Positions 11,343 to 22,429 of a stretch of DNA of 64,000 nt are shown one piece after another. The DNA lies in assembly GCA_930367215.1 (NCBI GenBank), contig OV884057.1, forward strand, positions 107,905,284 to 107,969,283. The letters are read 5' to 3'. Position 1 is the first letter of the stretch. Each line of letters begins with the position of its first letter. The notes below the pieces were generated by a model. The model made no database searches. It saw only the letters and a program-made list of their open reading frames with translations, and was not told where the DNA came from. The DNA comes from Pollenia angustigena (taxonomy: Eukaryota > Arthropoda > Insecta > Diptera > Polleniidae). The translations under genes were made by a program, and so were the position numbers.

Positions 11343-11959
11343 CCTTCAATCAACAACAATTTGCTCGTCACGGTTTACTAATGTAGATCTATCACTGCCT
11401 GCCTATCTTTATTTCTGAACGTCGGCGTGTTACCCATATTACAGATAATAAGATTGTTAGTAGTTATAAAATCAAACATTAACTCACCTCTTTTATTAAT
11501 ATCGGCACTCCCCCATTGGCAGTGATGAGCATTGGCATCGCAGCCCAATACAAGGATTGCACCTCTCCTCCTTGCATATGCCGTCAGTTGCCGCACCTCT
11601 GTGCCCGGTGGGTCCAACCCCTCGTAATGCATATACACCGAGGCCAGTGTAAGCGTGCGCTTCCCTTTGGCCTCTCCATTTGTTACGGTCAAGTCACCGC
11701 ACCTGAAAGAATGAGATATGAGAAAATTCAATTCATTCCTCGCTAGTATACACGTTCTTACCTTGTCCTCTGTGGACGGGACAAACAGAGTGTATCCCGC
11801 AAACCTTAAACCACAAACCTTATTTTTATTTATCCAAGGTTCTTGGATAAGGGCTAAGTTCGTCCGAGTGCTGGAGAGGAAGGTTACAAGTTCGGCTGAG
11901 GCTGATTCACAATGGTGCAGGTTTATTTGCACCACTAACAGCCTCCTTGGTCCTGTCAT
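11343..11959 (-). pseudogene. LOA copy 1 endonuclease domain
   Basis: Residues MTGPRRLLVVQINLHHCESA start the APE-like endonuclease that nicks target DNA for target-primed reverse transcription. Landmarks in order: NLHHC, IQEPW (catalytic Glu), SVYMHY, GCDANAHHCQWGS (Asp/Asn) and a final SDHSRI (catalytic His) that is encoded in the next frame at about 11300. The ORF is open for 193 codons and then shifts frame near 11378, where the sequence continues in another frame with an in-frame TGA before TDCTFSDH. No upstream ORF1 is present; the flank at 11990 is a BEL fragment. Confidence 0.8.
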
Positions 11960-11992
11960 GGTTCGGATACCGAAACCTGACGTTACCTAAAC

Positions 11993-12580
11993 CATACCTA
12001 ACAAGTCTTTCTCCCAAGACTGCCAAAACGTCTGCTTGAGAGCGCAGGTAAGCCGCCATCTCTTGCAGAACCTCAGCCTGTCCACTTCTTCTCGAGCCAA
12101 TTCTAGCGGCAGCGCTTGTAGGCTCTCGCCGATCAACATATGCCCCGGAGTTAACGCTTCGCCGTCGTTCGGGTCGTTGCTGACTGGAGCGACTGGCCTG
12201 GAGTTCAATACTGCCTCTACTTGAACCAGGACCGTCTGCATCTCTTCTTGGCTCAGTACCACCGTGCCCACTGTTTTGACGAGCAGTCCTTTGGCAGATT
12301 TGACGGCCGCTTCCCACAGGCCGCCGAAATGTGGAGCCTGCGGCGGAATTAATATGAAGTTGACCCCTCTGTTGGCAGCATACTTCTGTAGCTCTCCGGC
12401 ATTGGTGACCATCGCCTCTCGAAGCTGCTGCAGCTCTGCTGGCACCGACAAAGTTGGTTGCGTTGTTGCAATAAACACGCTCTGGGAGCCCACGTCTGCC
12501 GATGAACCTTTGAAGACAGAGAATAAAAGAATTGGAAGATCAGAAACCAGTTCAATATGTACAGCTGTAAATAAATACAC
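11993..12580 (-). pseudogene. BEL/Pao integrase C-terminal fragment (separate copy)
   Basis: Minus-strand pieces TAVHIELVSDL, then in another frame KGFIGRRGLPERVYCNNATN, then PPQAPHFGGLWEAAVKSAKG, LNSRPVAP, LTPGHMLIG and FWQSWEKDLL match the integrase core and tail of BEL/Pao elements, including the Glu region after FGGLWE. At least two frameshifts are visible. GC and codon use differ from the AT-rich BEL element at 13-21.9 kb, and the sequence is not its direct continuation, so I treat it as a scrap of a different BEL family into which LOA copy 1 may have inserted. Confidence 0.75.
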
Positions 12581-12734
12581 ATGAATACTCTTTTAGTACT
12601 GATTTATTTCAATAAATTCATAGCCTTATATACTATTTTTAAAATCTTAAAACTAAGTGAAACTAAAGGAAAAGCATAAACTAAAAATAACAATAGAACT
12701 AAAAGATAAGAATTAAATATTTAAAATGCAGATA

Positions 12735-13015
12735 AGGGTGTTTTTTAGGTACAAACACTGATAATATGTTTGCCATAGATATAACGTTATTTCATAAACT
12801 AAGATAAGTACCTAAATACAAAGTGTCATGTAACATACATACATATGCTCATTATTTTTACTACTAAAGATCGTATTCATATTTGAACTATTTTTATTAC
12901 CATAAACTAAAATAAGTACAAAAAATCTTTAATCCTAAATAAACATAAACCTAAACAAATTGTTATTTAACATACATATGCTCTTATTTATAATATTGAA
13001 GATTATGTTCATATT
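12735..13015. repeat. Two-copy imperfect tandem repeat (about 125 bp)
   Basis: 12779-12895 and 12900-13022 share ATAAACTAARATAAGTAC, TTTAACATACATATGCTC and ATGTTCATATTTGAAC in the same order. It fills the gap between the two BEL pieces together with A-rich filler from 12581. No ORF. Confidence 0.5.
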
Positions 13016-14043
13016 TGAACAACAGCCTTTGAAGTAAAACACACAAATATGGCTATATACATTTTAACGGGTGGACGGCCACGAATTTTAAGCGTTATAT
13101 ATATTAACTGGGCCGCAAAAATCTACACCACACACTTTGAATGGGCGTAGAGCTCTCACCCTATCGGCGGGCAAATTTCCCATTATCTGACTCATTAAAT
13201 TTGGTTTATACAAAAAGCAATAAAGGCACTTGCGGACTACCTTTGAACATTCTTCGCGGGCATTTATTAGCCAAATTCTGTCTCGCAAAATGGCTACTAG
13301 TGCTTTAGCACCAGCATGACAGTTTTCTAAATGTAAGTGTCGCAAATAAAGTGCCATAAAATGAGATTTCTTTTTCATTAAAAGGGGAAATTTTGCATCA
13401 TATGCAATTGGTGCATTTAGCAACCTCCCGCCGACTCTAAGTAGTGATAATGAACGATGTTCGTCTTTAAATTGATGGACAAATGGATTCAATTTTTGTA
13501 AATTAGAAGGCAAAACTTGTGATTTACTTAACTTTCTCAGCTCTTCGGTATAGTCCAATTTTTGGTAAAATTCAATAAGCTGAAGGAAAGTCCAATTAAT
13601 TTCTTTCGCTGTAGGTATACCCAAATTGCGGCATTTATTTCCACGAGTAATATCGAGAAAACGAAAAACATAAGTGAATACTCGAATCATTTTAGTATAT
13701 GATGAATATTTTTCAATTACTTTTACTAAATAGTTGTCTTCGTTTTCCTCTACAGCAAGAAACACGTTAGTTTTCCTTTTCTCAAGCGATTCTTCTTCGA
13801 TTGACAATTCAAAATGTTTGTTAACGGGCCACTTGTCACTTTCATAAGTAAAAATCTTGGGCCGTCGAACCAAATAGAATCAACTAACTCATAAACATTA
13901 CAACCTCTAGAAACTATATCAGCAGGATTTTCTTTAGTTGGAACATGACGCCAAGTGATATTTGTAGATAAATCCTGAATTTCTGAAACTCGATTTGACA
14001 CAAATGTCGATAGAGTCGATGGATGAGTTTGAATCCAGTGCAA
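13016..14043 (-). pseudogene. BEL integrase (zinc-binding and start of core)
   Basis: The N-terminal part (14043-13750) has the connection region WRHVPTKENPADIVSRG. The overlapping next frame (13873-13088) holds the HHCC zinc-binding module: HLHLENCHAG followed by CSKVVRKCLYC, and then VCGVDFCGP with the first catalytic Asp. A further frame continues to about 13016 with YIAIFVCFTSKAVV, typical of the core strand after the first Asp. The second Asp and the Glu are absent because the sequence breaks off. Frame changes at about 13800 and 13090 inactivate it. Confidence 0.8.
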
Positions 14044-14061
14044 CGTTATTTCTGAATCCGT

Positions 14062-14376
14062 CTAAAATGTTATGCTTTCTATCTCAAACGAAATCATAGG
14101 TTTTATTTTCGACCATAACTTGGCCAGTAAATGCGCTGCGCACAATTCAAGTCGGGGAAGTGACTTTGTGTTCAGAGGAGCAACTTTTGATTTAGCCGTT
14201 AGCAATCGACATGAAATTTTAGCAGAAGCTCTACTCCGGATGTAAATGCAACAGCCATACGCGCGCATCGAAGCATCGGAAAACCCATGAATTTGACATT
14301 TAGTTCTAGTATTGGTTAGAACATATCTCGGGATCTCTATAGTATCAATTTTCAATAAATTGGACTTGAAATTCAA
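14062..14376 (-). pseudogene. BEL RNase H segment
   Basis: CQIHGFSDASMRAYGCCIYI carries the first catalytic Asp of the BEL-type RNase H, followed by LLTAKSKVAPLNT and PRLELCAAHLLAKLW with the catalytic Glu. It is open for 104 codons and then meets a stop before the connection region at 14043. It follows the RT segment directly. Confidence 0.8.
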
Positions 14377-15000
14377 CCAAGACGTGTAGGGATTGATTCA
14401 TCCCAATCTAGCTTTATTAGCCATAGTGCTTGCAGAAGAATCTTCGCCTTTATAACCAATGGGCACAAAAGTCCGAGCGGGTCAAATAGCCTTGCCGAAA
14501 CGGATAATATATTCCGTTTTGTTGCCCTTAACTTCAGAAATGAATCATCCAAGTGGTATTTAAATACATCACTCTTCGGACGCCAATAAGTGCCTAATGT
14601 CTTCGTGAGATCCGGATCTATTTGAACAGACTTCTCCATCATTGCGTGATCGGTTTGACCAAAATGATTTGAAAACCACTTAGTTAAATTAAAACCTGCC
14701 GATTGTAGTATTTCAGTGACTTGAGATCTAATTACATCAAGCTCTTCTATTGAATCGGCGCCAGTTAACAAATCATCGACGTAGAAGTCTGTTTTTATTA
14801 CTTTAGACCCGATAGGTAAAGTTTTTTCAAACAATTCACTCAAATAAGAAAGGCATCGTATTGCCAGAAACGGAGCAGATGAGGTGCCATAAGTCACTGT
14901 GTTCAATTTATAAACTTCAATATTTTCTGTTTGACTTTCTCGCCATAATATTAATTGAAAATTTTTGTCGGCCTCATCAATTACACAGTACAACAGCCAA
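14373..15000 (-). pseudogene. BEL reverse transcriptase, C-terminal part
   Basis: Contains IDEADKNFQLILWRE, FLAIRCLSYL and TDFYVDDLLTGADS, where YVDD is the RT catalytic Asp pair, and later LFDPLGLLCPLVIKAK, a hallmark of BEL/Pao RTs. It starts at the border of the inserted DNA transposon (15001). The codons beside the junction (IVW/LLYCV) do not fit the usual RT spacing, so a small extra insertion of about 50 bases seems to predate or accompany the transposon. Confidence 0.8.
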
Positions 15001-17177
15001 TCTGGGGGGTGAGAAATTCCAAGTCAGGGTGATGGTACTAGGTCAGTATAGTAAAACCCTCAAAGGGTTTGGCGTTCGTATGTGTCAGTTTTTTTTTATG
15101 ACATTTTAAATTTTTTCCTTATCTTGATGTTTTTTCGCTTAATTGTAACATTTTGCCAAAAACGTAGTTTGACATAACTCGAGAACCACTTGTCCGATTT
15201 TGATGAAACAAATTTAGAAAAATTAAGAATTACAATTTCTATAATCTGTTTCTATATCGTTTTCCTATATCTGCAACACTTTCGAAGTTAAAAATGAATG
15301 TATGAAGAAAAAAAATATTTTTTGCCCAAAAAATTTAAATTTTTTATTTTTAATTCATAAAAAATACAAAACAGTAAAAAAAAGTTTCAAGTCCTATTAC
15401 TTTCACGTGAAGTCGCATAACCTATGAAATAAATGAGACATAAATCATGAAAATCGATGAACGCGTTTCGCTTTTATTAACAATTAAGTGAAGGTATGTA
15501 TTTCAAAAATTTGCTCGAGATATGCACAAAATTCTTTGCAAAAACATTTATGACTTTTTTTATGATTCTTAGAATTCAAAAAATAAAAGTAATAAACAAA
15601 AGGTTATTTGATTTTTATGATTGCGGTAGCAAAGTAATAAGCGGTAATAAATGTGCGTGGACAGTTGAAAGGAAAAAAGGAAAGTGCACTTTTTTATTAT
15701 TTGGGGTTTTCCGTTGGCTACCTGTATGATTTTTTTACAGAAATTCCACCCACATCTATTAGTGTTCATGTTTTGGAACGTACCTGTCAGTAAAATATTG
15801 AAAAATACGTAATATTTATAGGTGTTCATTTATCGATTTTTGTCATTCAACAAGTGCCGACGAACCCGAACAGTAAAAGTGATTTTTCTCCAGTTTTTTA
15901 AAAGTGAACATAAAAGAACAGAATATGGAACTGTGCAAGCCAGATATAAATAGCTTTTGCTACTGCTGTGGTCAATATGTCTCAACACATAAAAAAAGGG
16001 GAAATTTCAGTACTGATTTTGTTCAAACATACGAGATGTAGTTCAACCAAAATGTTATAGTGAACGAAAATTGGGTACCAAATATAGTGTGTAAAAGCTG
16101 CTACAACCGTCTAATGGATTGGAAAAATAGAAGACGTGAAAGTATGCCATTCGGTATCCCAATGACTTGGACTAATCCTGGCGAAGGTCACAATCCATTG
16201 AAATGCTATGCATGTGCGAATAAAGGAGCCGCAAAAACGATAAGAAAATCGTATAATTACGTTGGTGTTGCAAGTGCCGCAACACCATTGCCTCATTCGG
16301 ACCACATTCCTGTGCCAAAAGCTTCTAGCCCAGATATTTTCTCTTCTACGACTGCTCCGACATATCATGCACGTGATGATCCCCCATATGAGCCATCAGT
16401 ATCCAATGAGCCAATTTTAATAAATCAAAATAAATTGTTGCCAAGTTGGAATTAACACAGCATAAATCGGAAGAGCTGGCTTCCATTTTGAAATCAAACA
16501 ATTTGAAGTCGTCAGGCAACACTCCAAAGTTTATTCCTTGTTAATGATGAAAAAACTTCTGCATATTGCCCGGATGTAGGAAAATTGATGGACGCAATGG
16601 AAATAAAATATGAAGCAGATGACTGGAGATTATTTATTGACAGTTCAAAACTCAGCTTGAAGGCGGTTTTACTGCATAAGAAAATGGGATACCTTCACTT
16701 AATTGTAAATAAAAGCAGAACGCGTTAATCGATTTCTATGATCTATGTCGCATTTTGTTTATAGGTTACGTGACTTTACATGAAATTAAAAACACTTGAG
16801 CCTTTTTTCCGTTTTGGATTTTTTATGAATTTAAAAAAAAAAAATTTTAATTTTTAGGCAAAAAAATATTTTTTTTTCTCCACAAATTTATTTTTACCGG
16901 CAAAACTGTTGATTATAAAGAAAAACGTTATATGAACGGATTAAAGAAATTCTAAATTTTGTTGAGTTTGTTTTAGCAAAATCGGACAAGTGGTTCTCGA
17001 GTTATGTTAAACTACGTTTTTGCCAAAATGTTACAACTAAGCGAAAAAACATCAAGAAAAGGAAAAAATTTAAAATGTCATAAAAAAAACTGACACATAC
17101 GAACGCCAAACCCTTTGAGGGTTTTACTAAACTGACCTAGTACCATCACCCTGACTTGGAATTTCTCACCCCCCAGA
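15001..17177. mobile_element. 2.2 kb DNA transposon with about 490 bp terminal inverted repeats
   Basis: 15001-15497 and the reverse complement of 16689-17177 are near-identical, starting TCTGGGGGGTGAGAAATTCC. Matching blocks run the whole way in: GTCAGGGTGATGGTACTAGG, CTCGAGAACCACTTGTCCG, and at the inner end CAATTAAGTGAAGGTAT. The element splits BEL RT. CAA is present just outside both ends (14998-15000, 17178-17180), a possible 3 bp duplication. The 1.2 kb middle carries one broken plus-strand ORF (15926-16727). I recognise no transposase; the superfamily is open. Confidence 0.85.
15926..16727 (+). pseudogene. Arthropod repeat-family ORF (zinc-binding Cys motifs), 5' portion, broken
   Basis: From ATG at 15926 the frame reads CYCCGQY, FSTDFVQTYEM, a stop (TAG near 16039), then WVPNIVCKSCYNRLMDW, MPFGIPMTW, and KCYACANKG. 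After two frame changes come KSEELASILKSNNL, YCPDVGKLMDAM and DDWRLFIDSSKLSLKAVLLH. This series of paired cysteines, the PFG.P.xW motif, and W.LFIDSSK..LK.VLLH matches, from memory, a large family of uncharacterised proteins repeated in arthropod and hydra genomes. The frame ends where the right inverted repeat begins, so the C-terminal half was lost. Four paired Cys sites suggest zinc binding; the function is unknown to me. Confidence 0.6.
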
Positions 17178-17715
17178 CAATAATCCCAAAAATGTTCCAT
17201 AGTGTTATTACTTGACGGTACATTTTTTCAATGTCAGCCGTTATGGCGTATTTATTCCTCTTGAATTGTAGGACCGATCATTAGTAGATCATTAAGAGAA
17301 ATTTGAGTTGACGTTTTACAAGAAGCATCAAACACTACCCTTAATTTAGTAGTAGAGCTCTGTGGACGTAATACACATTGATGCGGGATAAAATAATGTG
17401 GCGTGTTGGGAATTTTGTTGTCTGTAATAGACATATGTCCCAAGTTAATGTATTCCTTCATAAAGGAGTTATACATCTCTTTCATTTGTGGTTTTTTCGA
17501 CAGTCGACGTTCTAATGATAGAAATCGTCTTTTTGCTGTTTCAAAAGAAAGACCCAAAGTATTAGGATTCGCCTTGAAAGGCAGAGCCACTTTAAATCTT
17601 CCCGAGGGTAGTCGTTGAATAGAATTCAAAAAACTTTCCTCGCATTTTTGATGCTCTAACGAAATAATATTAACCTCTTTAGGCATTTCTTCTAACTCCC
17701 AGAATCTACGGACAA
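17178..17715 (-). pseudogene. BEL reverse transcriptase, N-terminal part
   Basis: Open from 17686 with RLPSGRFKVALPFK, YFIPHQCVLRPQSSTTKLRV and VFDASCKTSTQISLND, the standard BEL RT fingers region ending in NDLLMIGPTIQ. Beyond that a frameshift leads to ITADIEKMYRQV, which includes the first catalytic Asp (ADIEKMYRQV), so a short segment of about 15 codons is deleted around 17255. The DNA transposon begins at 17177. Upstream the same frame has one stop (TAA near 17715) separating it from the protease side. Confidence 0.8.
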
Positions 17716-17716
17716 C

Positions 17717-19711
17717 TTAGTCAAGTGAATCTTCCTCGTTTTCTTTAAGTGTACTTAAATGGCATACATTCGTATCAGTATTTTTTGGCTCCTTATATTT
17801 TCCCGAAACAATCCATCCTAGAAGTGTTTTCTGGATTGTTGGACTTTTAGGATTTTGTTTAATTTGACCAACGCATAATAATTCAAAGAAAATCTCAGCG
17901 CCGATCAACATATCTATTTTTTGAGGTTTATTAAAATTTGGATCAGCTAATTCTATATTAGAAGGCAAATTTCAACCATGTGTCGAAATTTTATGATCTG
18001 GTTGATAGTTTGAGATCGATCGAAGAATCCAAAATTCTGAAGAAAATTCATGTGAATTCATTCGAGATCTTATTGTTGCCTGTAGCTTAAATTTGGCGGA
18101 AGAATTAGTTCTACCTATACCAAGTAAACTGAGATTTCTTTCTTCTTTTTGGAGTTGTAGTCGCTGAGATAGTTCCTCAGTTACAAAGTTAATTTGTGAA
18201 CCGGAGTCCAATAACGCTCTAGCCAAAACATATTGACCAGATCTATTTCTAATTTTAACCAATGCGGTCGCCAATATAACATTGTCCTGGCTTGAAGACG
18301 AATGATTAACAGAAGCACTCGAAGTTGAAGCTCTATTAGGATCAGAACTACTTTCATTTACTGGTTGTGCATTATTTGCAGCATATAAGTGTAGAAAAGT
18401 GTGATGTGAGCGACTACAAACTCGACATTTTGACGATTTACATTTCGTCACAGAATGACCTTTCTTTAAACAATTAATACAGGCAGGAACGCCCTTAACA
18501 AAGTCGAATCTTTGTTGTACAGGCACTGCTGAGAACGAAGGACAATTAGATACATAATGTTGAGCAGATGCACAAAACAAACATTTCACTGCCTCTTGTT
18601 GTGGATTGGGTTGGCTTACAAATGAAGATTTTGATTTCTTTTTAGAAAACGTTTCATTTTTCTTTGGAAAATTGGCAGTAGGCCTTAACCTTGAACTTGA
18701 AGCTTCTTCAGCTGAAATGTGTTGATACCTTTTGTTCAAAGCTGCCTCGCAATCACTCCATAGGGGCAACTTTTCGTAATCAAGTTGCTCTTCCCATTTT
18801 GATCTAGTGCTCGGATCTACTTTTGTCATTACTAAGTGAATTATTATCGCGTTAGTAATTGCTTTGTCGTCGCCAATTGACAAAAGTGACCCATATATGG
18901 CCGAAACCGTATCGATCATGCACCTCAAGGCTGTTGCCGATGGTTTAGACATTTCCGGCAACTCAAATAATTTAGTGATATTTTCGAAAAATATCAGACA
19001 GGGATTGTCATAAACTCTTTTCAAACTTTGCAAAGCCTTGGTATAATTTTGCTCACTTATTTGATAGGCTTTAACCGTGCCTAGAGCTTCATCTGACAAG
19101 CATGATATCAAATGGTTGAATTTTTCAATTTCAGTCAGAGTGGTATCACTATCAACCAAACTCTCGAATAAACTTATAATAAAGTTTTTATATTCGGAAT
19201 ATTTTCCGCTGAATTTCGGCAACTTCATATTTGGAAGTCGGTTATGATGAGGCTGGAAACCTAAAGTGGTTTCTGCAAAACTATTTTGCCTTGGAGTTAA
19301 ATACCCCAGAAGCATACTTTTAGTGGAAACGCATAAATTTTCCAAATCAGACCTTTCATCATTTGATGGATCTAAAATGTCTATCTCTGCCTGAATATCC
19401 ATTGCGTCCTCAATATATGAATTTAAAATTTCCAACCTACATTGCAACTCATTCTGATTAAACGAAATTGTCTTCTCTTTAATGGAACGACGTATTCTTG
19501 CCACGTTGCCTAAAATTGTGTTTTTCTGTTGGTATAAACTCTCAAGACTAGGAGCGGAACCTTTTTGCTTTTTGCAGCCTGCCATAATGTAGTCGAGAAT
19601 TATTTGATCAACAACAGAATAAATAGGAAACAAAGTTAAATTTAAATACTTTTTTATCTTAAAAATTTCCGGAAGGACCTCAAGGAACTTTAAGCGTTGT
19701 CTCAGTGACAC
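17717..19711 (-). pseudogene. BEL gag-protease polyprotein
   Basis: The frame opens at 19711, but the likely start is the Met of MAGCKKQKGS at about 19588. The capsid-like region has LPNMKLPKFSGKYSEYKNFI, the usual BEL gag motif. Three Cys/His knuckles follow: CLFCASAQHYVSNC, CINCLKKGHSVTKC and CRVCSRSHHTFLH, for packaging RNA. The aspartic protease follows with ARALLDSGSQINFV (active-site DSG) and, after one stop at about 17970, IDMLIGAEIFFEL. It is followed by RT in the same frame after a second stop. Only these two stops break a reading frame of over 600 codons, so it is much less decayed than the integrase. Confidence 0.85.
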
Positions 19712-20355
19712 GAAAAAATTAATAAAAAACGTACCGAGATCAACTTACTGTCTCAATGCTATTGCAGAAACAACCTTTTATATATGTAGTACAGAAATTT
19801 TAAGGTTTAAACTATTTTTTATTTATTAATATTTTGCAATTAAACTGCAAAAAATGTAGGGAAACTTTTTAATTAATTTCAAAAAATAATTGTTCGCTGG
19901 GTTGTGAAGAGTAATTTCAATAATTTTTCTCGATTCACAATGATTTTCAAAATTATCGGTAAAATAAAAATATTTTATTGACGCGTTGAAATTTTCGCAA
20001 AAATGTTTGCTGGGTTGCACCGCAAACAAACAAAAGAAAAAGTTGTTGTTTATAAAACAAGCAAATTGAATTTTAATATATAATTAGTTTTTGTCTCTCT
20101 ATTTTTCACTAGCAAACCACAGCCTCTTGAATATTAAATTCACTCGCGATCACTTTGACAAATGTCCGTCCGATAATAATTATTTTTCCTCGATTTATTT
20201 TCACAATATTTAACGTATATTATTTTTCATACACAGTTTTTCTTTCTTTTAAAAATTCTCAATTATTTACCGTTTATTTAATTTAATATAATTTATATTT
20301 AATTTCAAAAGATATTTATTTATTAATTTCAAATTGTTTTCAATAATTTTATGCA
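19712..20355. other. BEL leader, AT-rich
   Basis: Untranslated leader between gag and the LTR, unusually long. It contains repeated CGCTGGGTTG-like bits (19896 and 20009) and no ORF with a domain. Confidence 0.4.
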
Positions 20356-20702
20356 CTAATGGCCATTTTCTCATTAGGCAATTATCTTTTTTCCCAACGA
20401 AAAACTGCACATTAAAGAAATTTGGTTTTCTCAATGTCTCATTTGCTTCGATTTTATCGCAAAGCTAACCGGCACTCATCTGCCAATTATTTATTTTCTT
20501 TTATTTGCCGTACAGATTCAATCAATCAGCTGACTCCCAACTTTTACATGTATTTTGAGTGGCGTTGCCAGCTGAAAACAATGTTTTTTGTCGGTATATT
20601 GAGAAACCCAAAATCTTTAACGGACAGTTTATCGTTCCAATAAATTTATGTTGAAATTAAGTAACAGACAGTTTGTCGATACATTGAGAAAATGGCCATA
20701 AG
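20356..20702. mobile_element. MITE in the BEL leader, about 345 bp
   Basis: Outer inverted repeat: TAATGGCCATTTTCTCATTA at the left and TTATGGCCATTTTCTCAATG (reverse complement of the right end). A second inverted pair lies just inside (GGTTTTCTCAATGTCTCA against TGGGTTTCTCAATATACC). No transposase. Its insertion partly explains why the leader is so long. Confidence 0.65.
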
Positions 20703-21630
20703 TATTTTCTTCCTCTTGTTATTTGTTTATGTTTATGTTTGTTTTTGTTTTACTCGTTGTTTACCTATGATCAATGATGTTGCCAATCAGATCAATACAC
20801 ACAGTGTTGGTAAACTTTTCTATTTATAAGTAACGAGTTTAAAGAAAATAAAACAAAGCAAACGTCAAATAATAAAACAAGCGAGTTAAAGAAGAGATGT
20901 AACACAATAAAAAAGGTAAATATTTATTGGAAATATGTAAGTATGTAAATAGTTACAATTTAATAAATTTTTAATTTTGTAGTAAGAGAAAAACTCCGGA
21001 ATATGAAAATAAAGAGAACGAACGGTAAGTGATGGCAAAATTGCAGCGAGGAGGCGTATTTTTCCCGTTTGTGGTGGTTTTTTCAACACTTGCACTAGAT
21101 AATTATGTTTTATTAATTTTCTGTTGATGATAATTAACTTGCGAACAATAAAAAGCACTTTTATTTTTATATGTTTGTGTGTTTCACTACTTAGGCGATT
21201 GTTAGTAATACAAATCTCATTAAAAGAACGAATAATTTTGGTGTGGAAAATAAACTTTGGCAAATTAATATTAGTAGTTAAATTTTAAAAAATTTAATTG
21301 CTACAAAGTCTCACACAATTATTTGTTCTTTAATACCTGGTTAGAAGTTTGTTGACGTTCGGCACTTTCCTTTTGGCACAAAATGCAGTTGCAATTAGGC
21401 ATCTGGATGATTTCCTTCTGCTGTTGGTTATGTTGTTGGTTTTTAAATTTGTTGGATGTCGATTGATTTGCTGTTCAATTGTTTTTTGGTTTGTGGTTAT
21501 TTTGTTTATTTGTTTTTCGGGTGTTGCAATAACGGCGCAGGAAAATTAAAACTTATTTTTACACAAACCGAAACCGAAAGTACGGTAATGGTAACCGTTG
21601 ATTTTTTAATTTATTTAATTTTTTAAAACA
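20703..21630. other. BEL leader, right part, no gene seen
   Basis: AT-rich with short ORFs lacking domains. The part nearest the primer site is likely true leader. Confidence 0.35.
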
Positions 21631-21648
21631 GTCCCTGCTCGGGCGCCA
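21631..21648 (-). promoter_or_regulatory. tRNA primer-binding site of the BEL element
   Basis: Minus strand reads TGGCGCCCGAGCAGGGAC. It begins three bases after the CA end of the LTR and matches the 3' end of a Lys-type tRNA as used by many retroelements (one difference from the familiar lysine primer site). This fixes the orientation and the inner edge of the 5' LTR. Confidence 0.8.
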
Positions 21649-21651
21649 AAA

Positions 21652-21902
21652 TGTTTTTCCTTAATATTTTTCAAGGATGTTTAATAAAATTAATAATTGT
21701 TTTTGGGGTTGTTTTAAAACTTTTAAAAACTAAAAATCGCACTTGAAAATAAATACACCACCGGTAGCTTTCGTTTACAATTTAGAATTAAATTTTATTT
21801 TCAAAATGGTTCTTAATAATTTGACAATATAACAGTTGGGAAATAATTTCCCAAGCTGTTTGACGTTAGATTTTAGAATTTAAAGTTATCAGATATTTAA
21901 CA
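21652..21902 (-). repeat. 5' LTR of the BEL element (251 bp)
   Basis: On the minus strand it starts TGTTAAATATCTG and ends GGAAAAACA, the usual TG...CA, three bases before the primer site. AATAAA-like signals lie in the middle. No second copy is visible near 13 kb, so the partner LTR is lost. The outer edge is inferred from TG and was not confirmed by a second copy. Confidence 0.6.
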
Positions 21903-22429
21903 TAATTAATTCATTAAAAAATTAAAAATTCAAGGAAAAATTAACTAAGTAATAAAAATAATAAAAAATGAAAAAAATAAAATTTAAAAAAAGTTGCTCT
22001 GGCGAAACACCGGTATTTTTTTGAGTTTTCTTCATAATTTTGTCAAAGACCACAAGTTTTTGCAATGAATTTGCTCATTTAGGTACCCAACATTAAAATT
22101 TTTCGTAATTTTTCTATAAATTTTGTGAAAACCACTTTATAACTTCTAAAATGTTTGTATAACAACGCGGTTTGAAAGATAAATTAATTCTAAATAATTT
22201 AGAAACAAATATTTTTGAAATTGCTCTTGCCGCTCCAAAGTTATACCGGTTTTTAGCTTTGCAGCCAGTTGATTACTTATTCCCAACAAGCAAATCCAAT
22301 TCAAACGTTTCATTTTGCTTTGTTTAAAAACCATTAATTACTGTTCTTACGATGTCTTTCTATGCCCTGCAATAAATTCTAAAAATCAGTTTCAGAATTA
22401 GTGACACTGATGTAAGTGTTATCCGTTAG

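Larger units (their letters stand above)
8813..11992 (-). mobile_element. LOA-type non-LTR retrotransposon, copy 1 (5'-truncated, inactive)
   Basis: Minus-strand order is endonuclease (11.96-11.34 kb), linker (11.34-10.7), reverse transcriptase (10.64-9.2) and the beginning of RNase H (9.2-9.0), then about 190 bp of 3' sequence ending in a short A run near 8813-8820 (TAAAAAAA on the minus strand). EN-RT-RNase H in one ORF is the plan of the LOA/I group; R1-type elements lack RNase H. It has no ORF1 and abuts a BEL integrase scrap at about 11990. At least four frameshifts and one or more stops disable it. GC is clearly higher than the surroundings. Confidence 0.75.
13016..21902 (-). mobile_element. 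BEL/Pao LTR retrotransposon, degenerate, interrupted by a DNA transposon
   Basis: Read on the minus strand: LTR (21902-21652), Lys-type primer site (21648-21631), long leader, gag-protease (19711-17972), RT start (17686-17252), [DNA transposon 17177-15001], rest of RT and RNase H (14993-14062), and integrase (14043-13016). Domain order protease-RT-RNase H-integrase with this gag type is BEL/Pao. The 3' end and 3' LTR are missing; integrase breaks off at about 13016. Stops separate gag-pro and RT blocks, and small deletions occur in RT. A MITE sits in the leader. Confidence 0.8.

Noticed and set aside
11987..12317. Arg/Ser-rich 136 aa minus-strand ORF
   Set aside because: It is an out-of-frame shadow of the BEL integrase fragment and LOA endonuclease start.
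12580..13016. 12.0-12.6 kb integrase piece as the continuation of the 13-22 kb BEL element
   Set aside because: GC and codon use differ strongly and there is an unrelated gap of about 440 bases; more likely a different BEL copy.
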